From: Eutypella sp. D-1
Taxonomy: Eukaryota > Ascomycota > Sordariomycetes > Xylariales > Diatrypaceae
NCBI GenBank assembly: GCA_023313575.1
Contig: JAJTTP010000007.1
Coordinates: 1,364,001 to 1,428,000 of the forward strand
Length of the DNA stretch: 64,000 nucleotides
Direction: 5' to 3'
Shown here: positions 57,305 to 64,000 of the stretch, one piece after another
Numbering within the stretch: the stretch's first letter is position 1
Layout of the letters: each line of letters starts with the position of its first letter
The notes under the pieces: model-generated
The model's database searches: none
Seen by the model: the letters and a program-made list of their open reading frames with translations, nothing else
What the model was told of the DNA's origin: nothing
Translations under genes and position numbers: made by a program

Positions 57305-59446
57305 TTACTGGGTTCCCGCCAGAATCGCGAAGAGGATATCCTCGAGGCGGAGACCGGCGCCGCTGCCGGTGCCGTCGGAGAACCAGGACAGCTTGCCGAC
57401 CTGGTAGGGCAGGTTGCGATTCGGGTTCGGGGATTCCTGGGCGGTGGTCATGGCGGCACGGGGCACCCACTGCGCGTCGAGGCGGAGGGCGAGGCGGCGG
57501 CGGGAGTCCTGGTCCTGGTCCTCGCGGACGAGGTTGAGGGAGCCGCCGGCGTTCCGGGCGGCGGGCCCGCCTTCGACGCTGATGAAGGGCCCGCGCTTGG
57601 TCTCGGACCAGCTGACGGCGCCGTCGCGCATCTCGTCCGTCAGGCGCCGCGTCGCTACGCCCGCGAGATGCGACGCTAGCGCCCGCGCCGTCGCGTTCAT
57701 GATGTAGCTCGTTAGCGACGCGAGGCTGTTATATGTCTCTGGCGACGGCGGGTATTTGCTGTCGAGGAAGCTGCGCTGCGCCTGTGCCTGCTGCTGGTTC
57801 TGTTGTTGTTGTGGTTGTTGCTGAGGACCGCCCCCGGGCTGCTGGCTGCCCTGCGCGTTCGGGTTGGGGTTGGCGGGAGGCGATTGAACCATAAACCGCT
57901 GGCCGATGTAGGGACCAGGCTGGGTGAGTCCTCTTATCTGGAGGCGGACCTCAGGGGTGATGATGATTTCAGCAGACAGATCCATGCCACTGATGAGCCT
58001 ATTAACGAAGTTTTCGGCCTTGGAGGCATGGCGGGGGGGCATAGCTCGCGAATTAGCTGAGCCGGTAGAGATCATATATGACGGCGTTGTGAGCCCGGAG
58101 AACCGTAGGACGCTCATCAGTTGCTCAAGGAAGGTATGGAGTTCCATGTACGCAGCGATGTGCTGCACACGAGCAATGAGGAAGCGAAGGATCATATAGA
58201 TCGGGTTCGGGTTGGTCCGGTTCAGTGCAAGCGTCTGTGGGTGCGTACGCCGGGTGTAGTTCTGACGATGGACACTGGAAAGCAGGATATGCAGGCATAA
58301 GGCGGCATAATCTGCTACCCAGTTGTGCGAGAGATGTTGTGTTGGGCTTTCCGTGTCCGATAGGTCCTCTAGTGTGAGAACAAGCTTTGATCCGGGTTGG
58401 AAGTCCCAAGTGACCGAAGACTGATCAAAGTTCACGCCCATTGCCAGAAGTGTGCGGGCTTCGCGGTTGATCTCATGCCAGAGCTCCTGGGAGAAGATGG
58501 TATTCCGAGCCTCCAGTACACGGTCCTCCAGTGGCGCATCGTCCGCAGGGCGTCTCGGCATACGCGACATCCCTATCACCTCGCCGTCTCGGACGATGGT
58601 GGCGCGAACTCGTTGTGAGCCTGCGCCAGCAGAACCAATGGCCAGCCAGATAGAACCGTCCTCGTCGTTTCGCCGGAGAGGTGCAATGCTGCTATTCCTG
58701 AACTCAGGCGCGGCTTCGGAAAATCCAAATCTGACGCCCAGGGTATGCGGCTCATTAGGCAGTGAGCAGATAGCCCATCCTTTCTCGCTGACAGCCAATA
58801 TCTCGTCCCAATATTTAGCCTCGAGGGCCATCTCCTTCTCGAGTTTTTCGGCGGACTCCATAACTGAGTCGACCATTGTATCGATATTTATCAACCTCCA
58901 TCCGCCAGCGACCATGGTGTCATCATCGATACGGGCTTGGGTGAGGTTGCTATCTTTTAGTTTGGAAGCTCCGAGGGTACCAATGCCAGTTAAGTCGCGT
59001 AGCTCAGGTGACAGGGTGGTGGTGGCCTGTCCGGGTATTTCTTTGGAAAGGAGAAGCGAGACGAACTCGAGACACAAAACGGTAGCGTTGTGGGCAATGC
59101 TGAAACACGTTGAGGTTAGCAACATGGAATAGTAGAATACTTAATTAAGTCTTAATAATTCGGCCGGCTTGTGAACTCACTCAAGATTCATGAAGATCTC
59201 TTCCCTGGCCGCATTAATGGATATCGTCTTAGAGGCATCGGTCTCATCTTCGGACTCGGACATGTCCTCTTCCTCCACCGGCGGTGTTTCTTGTGACTGT
59301 GCCTTGACCTCCTCTAACAGTTGGGCCTCGGAGGGTACATTTCGGAAGCCTTCTCGTTCGCGGCTGATGCGGGATACGAAATCGCCGATGTTGGTGGGTT
59401 TCTTCTCGCCAAATGGCCAAGGGCGAAGCAAAGGGGATTGCGCCAT
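57305..59446 (-). CDS. med17: Mediator of RNA polymerase II transcription subunit 17
   Basis: Two exons (59446-59181 and 59099-57305) give 686 residues. Recognised by the fungal Med17/Srb4 pattern: start MAQSPLLRPWPFGEKKPTNI, an acidic segment (EEEDMSESEDETDAS), the helical block MVDSVMESAEKLEKEMALEA then KYWDEILAVSEKGWAICSLP, the GVRFGFSEAAPEF stretch, and a conserved middle part. A Gln/Pro-rich linker (about 505-535) precedes the C-terminal domain, which ends in LRLEDILFAILAGTQ. Med17 is the central scaffold of the Mediator head module, contacts RNA polymerase II, and is needed for most transcription. The 81-nt intron is GT-AG and in phase. Confidence 0.93.
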
Positions 59447-60784
59447 GACTATGATGGGATACTATAGGAAGCTGTGCTGTGTCGTCCAGTCGAAGAAACT
59501 CGCAGAGTTGAAGTTCGAGATCGCGTAGGAGGTGAGAACAGGCAAGAGGCGCAAAAGTAATTGGTCTCCGGTAGTTTCCGGGGTCGAATATCGGGTAGTT
59601 AGAGGAGACGTTAACGAGGGCCTGGAAGTTATAGAAGTTATAGAAGTTGTGAGGAAGAGGAAAACTCGGAAGGTATCGAAGTCGAGGTTGACGAGGTTGA
59701 CGAGGTTGGCGGGTTTTGCTCTTTACATATAAATCAAGTATACTCTGCTCCACACGCACATATAGTCATTGGCGACAATAGCAACGTACGAGTGCGGATA
59801 TGTGGACATACGTACGTACGTTACCTCGAAGTGACAATAGGATAGACTGGCTAGGTACCTTATGTAGGTAGGTAGGTAGGAAGGTGGTGATGGGATGTTG
59901 GTGTTGATGTTAAATGCCTGGGGCAAAAGCAGCTAACCACGAAGCTGTACGAAGTAGATGGTGTACCTTGGTACATACATTCTCAGCTAGTCCATTAATG
60001 GCTAGAGGTAAACCATAAATCGGGTTGCGGCTGCTGTAGCTGGTGTGGATTCATAACAAGGATCATACATATGTACACAGGTACATCTGTAGAGGGACTT
60101 CAGGAACGCGGGGGCGGGGCCAGCAAGCCAGCCCAGCTTAACTGGAATGGAGCTCTATCGGCTTGCTGATCTTGATACGATCTAAGTACACCCGGACTCA
60201 AGCTTCCAAGGTTACGTACAATTCCTTACTCTACCTGTCTAGCTATTTTCTGCCAGTGCTGTGCAGGGATATCTGTATCATGTTTGATCCCGATCTCTGT
60301 AGGGAAATCTAGCAAGCAGTTAGTTAGTAGGTTGAACTATTCAGCCGTAGTAATGGAAAAGCCAATTAATTGATCCTGCCCTTCCTAACTGTCGCTCATG
60401 ATCGTATTACGTACGTTCCTTTTCCCTTCGTGACATCACCTTGATAGTCACTCTAGGAACTGGCAACTGCTCTCGAAAAACCATGTCGGTCGAAGGGTAA
60501 GGCTCGAGCCTAGATCCCTCAAGGAAAAAGCAACGTTCTTAACACGATGGAAATCTGAGCCCTATTCGCTTCTAGACTACGAAGTCTCGGGGATACCGGA
60601 TATATGTTCATCCGCGCCATAGTGCTACCTACGACGAGGCCTCCGGCTAGGAGAGGCTACGCAGCTGAATGATAGGCGCATGCACATAAGCACCGGAGGT
60701 TGCGGCATGCCTTTTACTTCGATTCAGTTGACGGAAGGTGTAAATGTACTACGAACTATTTGATTCAAAGATGCAGGGTTCGTG
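59447..60784. other. Intergenic, 1.3 kb, shared by med17 and the third HET gene
   Basis: Divergent upstream region. Contains GGTAC/GTAGGTAGGTAGG tetranucleotide-like repeats at 59853-59882 and tandem GAAGTTATA at about 59628-59648, and otherwise no feature. Confidence 0.55.
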
Positions 60785-63067
60785 ATGGACTGCTATGATG
60801 ACAGCAAGTCACTTTGTATTCTTTGTCGGAAAATCATAGATCTCTTGCCCAACATCGAGGTAGATGAGCTACGCCACGATCCAAATGGGTGGACCATCGC
60901 CAGACTGGCCCCAGACGAACTGTCGCTTCCTACCTCGCCTTGCCCACTATGTCGGATGCTATGCAAGACGAAGCTAGATATCTCCGAGGCCATCCTATCG
61001 GAGATGAGATCTCTCCGGTTCACCAGGGCCGCCGATAACGAGTCAGAAGATGATTCTAATGATGACTCTGGGCATAGTTCGGATAGTACGGGGGACTACT
61101 CGCCTAAGGAAGAGTTTGAGGTGCTGGTCAGACCTTCACAACTCCATATTCCGCTTCGAGAGCACTCCGCGTTGGAAGTAGAAAGCTTCGAAGTTCGAGC
61201 CCTCTCGTACCTGCGATACTCCCACAGTCTATCCTTCAACTCGGGGAAATTGAGCGACATCGGCGACACGATGATCCTCGCCCTAATACCCGCGGGGTGT
61301 GATCTCATCGGGGTGTCTCGGGCGCTAATCCGGTCACATTTCCTACCGAAGGGTCATCTGATGTGTCAAAAGAGTACTGGTAATAATTCGAGTTGCTTCC
61401 GCGCCCTCGCTCCAACCCCGTACGCAGATCTCGAAATGGCCCGGCAGTGGCTACAACATTGCATTTCAACCCATGCGGAGCTCGGGGCGTTGAAAATATC
61501 ATCGGTTAGGCCATCTGGACTCAAACTAATCGACTGCCGGGACTTCTGCATCGTAGATGCGCCTCCTCGTGTCCCATACGTGACACTGTCTTACGTATGG
61601 GGTCAAGAAGCTCAGGTTCGTCGGGCCGGAGAGCGACACATCTTGGAGACTATGGACAGCCTACCGCGCGCCATCTCGGATGCCGTGGAAGTCGTTCGGC
61701 GGCTGGGATTCCGCTATCTATGGGTCGACCGGTATTGCATCGACGAGAGCGACAAGCACGAGCAAATCAGGCGGATGGACTCCATCTACGAACAGAGCGA
61801 GTTCACGATCGTCGCTGCGGCCGGGACGGACGCCTCCGCGGGGCTCCCCGGGATCAGCCGGCCCAGAGAGTACCGCGAGCCGGGCGCGGAGTTAGGTGGG
61901 TTCGCCATGGTGTCGGTCCCGCCGCACCCGCACCACGCCATCAGACGCTCCAAGTGGAACACGCGCGGCTGGACCTTCCAGGAGGCCGTGCTTTCGCGGC
62001 GCCTGCTCGTGTTCACGGCCGAACAGATGTACTTCGAGTGTTGGGCGATGAACTGCTGCGACGCGGTCATGTACCCGCTTGACGCGCTCTTCCGTAAGGG
62101 CCGAGGGGGGCGGCGGCGGTTCCCGGGGTTTATGCGCGCGGGCCTGTTCAACGGCCACGACGAGGGCATCGATAACCCCATCTACAGCATCCCGTTCGGA
62201 TTCGGCGGCGGGGGCGATGACGTGGAGGGGGTGGGGGACTGGAGCGACCATTTCAAGAGGTACCTTATCTACGCGACCAACTACACGGCGCGGGACCTGA
62301 AGTTCGACTCGGACTCCCTCGACGCCTTCGCCGGTGTGATGCGCCGCATGGAGTCGGCCGCCTGGCCCATTTACCGCGTCCAGGGCGTGCCGTATCTACT
62401 GCAGCCGCCACCCCTGAATCTGGACTCCTTCGTCGCCGGCCTCTGCTGGAGACACATCGAAGGGGCCTGGAATCCAGACGGGGCGGCGGTGCGGAGGAGG
62501 GAGGGGTTCCCGTCGTGGACTTGGGCCGGGTGGGCCGGGACCGTGAGCTGGACCAACCTCTTTTCCTTCAACAGAATGGACATCCGGTCTCTAACCGAGG
62601 ACTTCCGATGCGAGCTCCGAGGCGGCGAGGCGCTCAGCCTGGAGGACTACGCGAAGCATACAGCTATCCGCAATCGTTCCAATGCTGACCCCGTAGACGT
62701 CGTCGCGCTGTGTTTCACGGCCTGGGTATGCCCCGCCGAAGCGGTAATGCTGGCGGAGAGCGCCGGCGGCGCCATGTGGAGCTTCTGGGGGTTCGAGGCC
62801 GACCTGCATATCTCCGCATTCGACGGCAGCACCCATGAGTTTCTGCAAGCGCTATGGCTTGGCCGGATACGGTGCGCCTTGGTCGGGAAGGGCATGTACA
62901 ATTCGTACTTCCTGGTTGTTGAGAATCAAGGCGACTCGGCTAGGCGGATCGGTACCGTTGAGGTCATCTGGAACCAGTATAGAATTGCTGATGGGTCGGA
63001 TGTCAATGTCCTGTTTACTGATCAGATCAACCTTCGCACGAACATGAAACGATTCCATCTAAGATAG
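60785..63067 (+). CDS. HET-domain protein with N-terminal CxxC pairs
   Basis: Single exon, 760 residues, from ATG at 60785; a GTG just before it is not a likely start. The N-terminus has CILC (11-14) and CPLC (53-56), spaced like a zinc-binding leader and seen in one large HET subclass. An acidic Ser/Asp-rich stretch (SEDDSNDDSGHSSDSTGD) lies near 85-102. The HET domain starts near 260: VPYVTLSYVWGQ, then LPRAISDAVEVVRRLGFRYL, WVDRYCIDESDKHEQI, SIYEQSEFTIVAAAGTDAS with GLPGI, and KWNTRGWTFQEAVLSRRLLV. The C-terminal half keeps FPSWTWAGWAGTVSW, common in this subclass. Probable role in non-self recognition or regulated cell death, by family only. GC content is markedly higher in the second half of the gene (about 61.6-62.9 kb). 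Confidence 0.9.
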   Translation: MDCYDDSKSLCILCRKIIDLLPNIEVDELRHDPNGWTIARLAPDELSLPTSPCPLCRMLCKTKLDISEAILSEMRSLRFTRAADNESEDDSNDDSGHSSDSTGDYSPKEEFEVLVRPSQLHIPLREHSALEVESFEVRALSYLRYSHSLSFNSGKLSDIGDTMILALIPAGCDLIGVSRALIRSHFLPKGHLMCQKSTGNNSSCFRALAPTPYADLEMARQWLQHCISTHAELGALKISSVRPSGLKLIDCRDFCIVDAPPRVPYVTLSYVWGQEAQVRRAGERHILETMDSLPRAISDAVEVVRRLGFRYLWVDRYCIDESDKHEQIRRMDSIYEQSEFTIVAAAGTDASAGLPGISRPREYREPGAELGGFAMVSVPPHPHHAIRRSKWNTRGWTFQEAVLSRRLLVFTAEQMYFECWAMNCCDAVMYPLDALFRKGRGGRRRFPGFMRAGLFNGHDEGIDNPIYSIPFGFGGGGDDVEGVGDWSDHFKRYLIYATNYTARDLKFDSDSLDAFAGVMRRMESAAWPIYRVQGVPYLLQPPPLNLDSFVAGLCWRHIEGAWNPDGAAVRRREGFPSWTWAGWAGTVSWTNLFSFNRMDIRSLTEDFRCELRGGEALSLEDYAKHTAIRNRSNADPVDVVALCFTAWVCPAEAVMLAESAGGAMWSFWGFEADLHISAFDGSTHEFLQALWLGRIRCALVGKGMYNSYFLVVENQGDSARRIGTVEVIWNQYRIADGSDVNVLFTDQINLRTNMKRFHLR

Positions 63068-64000
63068 CAGTTTTGAACGACAACTTATGAACCGGGTCTT
63101 CTGTGGCCCTTCTTGAGCCATACATTCTTAACGCATGATCTTTAGTATTGTTTTAACACTCGTACTAGATGTGTGAAGGATGTGGGTGATGCCAGAGGTT
63201 AGAGGCACAAAGAGGTGACTCAAAGGCACTTTCACCATTCGCTACCTAGTAAAGTGTAACCCTGCCTATGGACACATGAGATTCCACTAGGGAGACGTGA
63301 TAGAAAGTCTACGAAGGACTAGCGGAATTCTCTATTCTCGTACAATTATCTTATCCAGTCATAGACACCGTCCTATATCTCCTTGCATGCGTGGAAATCA
63401 CTCACATCGTTGGCCATCCATAACAGCATATCGTCATATCATTATTGGTATTAACATCGCAATCCATGGCGCGCCGACGCGCCGTGTCTGGATCCTCGCC
63501 GGGTTTGAGCTTCTCATATACACGGTGCGTCTAATACAAAAAAGCTAGGACATGAGCCGCCTCAATATCGGGAAACTTCTTTCCAGGGTAACTCTGCGGG
63601 CCGTCGGATCTACGGGGCAAATGCCTTGGGAGGGGGAGGGGCTCGCGAAGTAATTACGAAAGGGAACAGAACGGCTCGTGCTTGAATGTCGCGACGCTGA
63701 ATGTAACGACAAAGTCTTAGCGCTTCGAAAAGTCTGGGTTCTTCTTAAGCCGTTGCTTTGGAGGGTTGTTCATACTCTTACGTGCTTGACGGAGTCATTG
63801 CCACTAGATCTTTCTCTGGTGGTGTTAGAACCTTCCTTTGGAATTCCCCCATATATAGTATGCCAGTCTTGAAAAGCTAGCTATAGATTCATTCCCGCCT
63901 CTTGCCCGCACGACCTCTTAGATTTCCGGGTTGATCTCATCTCAGGTGTTAGAACGGCCTTTCCCAGGCCGTTATTCCGGATTGTTTAACAGAGAACTGA
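63068..64000. other. Intergenic at right edge
   Basis: 933 bp with short frames (63297-63548 and 63678-63872) that have no domain. Nothing recognised. Confidence 0.55.

Noticed and set aside
58452..59132. 226-codon plus-strand open frame
   Set aside because: Antisense shadow of med17 exon 2.
1..64000. CRISPR arrays, prophage or bacterial operons
   Set aside because: The intron-rich fungal gene structure rules out a prokaryotic source, and no direct-repeat/spacer array was seen.

Overview
The window is nuclear DNA of a filamentous ascomycete (Pezizomycotina, most likely Sordariomycetes). The evidence is short GT-AG introns of about 50-170 nt, HET-domain genes, a PRO45/SLMAP-type STRIPAK subunit, an asco-laccase with the HCHIAWH motif, a Rho3 GTPase, a fungal-type COP9 subunit 2 and intergenic regions rich in homopolymer tracts. 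There is no operon structure. I found no rRNA, tRNA or CRISPR array, and no intact transposase. Gene models were built by hand from reading frame, splice consensus and family conservation. Every exon chain given here closes in phase, but none is confirmed by transcripts.

Layout. 1-1.5 kb: the 3' part of a BBE-type FAD oxidoreductase. 1.5-5.3 kb: an AT-rich decayed stretch holding a Q/P-rich reading frame broken by two amber codons. 5.3-6.5 kb: a compact HET-domain gene (-). 6.5-10 kb: no intact gene, but a tandem pair of small hairpins. 10-12.4 kb: the FHA/coiled-coil/tail-anchor protein PRO45 (-). 15.6-16.3 kb: a five-exon gene for the TIM23 subunit Mgr2, split too finely to show as a long ORF. 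18.5-24.8 kb: three co-oriented genes, laccase, cytochrome P450 and glutathione S-transferase, resembling an oxidative/detoxification mini-cluster without a backbone enzyme. 26.8-29.1 kb: an aquaglyceroporin with a 380-residue N-terminal extension. 30.4-32.6 kb: a second HET gene.

34-44.8 kb is a housekeeping block: Rho3 (-), splicing factor CWC25 (-), COP9 signalosome subunit 2 (+), a BTB protein (+) and a Nudix ADP-sugar diphosphatase (-). 45.3-50.3 kb: an MFS sugar transporter (-) and an FAD_oxidored-family enzyme (+), transcribed divergently from a shared 1.1 kb intergenic region. 52.3-56.2 kb: a SNF2/RING protein of the Uls1 (SUMO-targeted ubiquitin ligase) type. 57.3-59.4 kb: Mediator subunit Med17 (-), convergent with it. 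60.8-63.1 kb: a third HET gene with N-terminal CxxC pairs.

The most notable points are as follows. The P450 lacks the I-helix acid-alcohol pair. The aquaglyceroporin has Ser where the selectivity-filter Arg is expected after its second NPA box. The 10-bp palindrome TACCTAGGTA occurs eight times, always between genes, where about 0.06 copies are expected by chance. The broken Q/P-rich gene has both stops explained by CpA-to-TpA change, the signature of repeat-induced point mutation (RIP). Two introns stay open in frame when read through.
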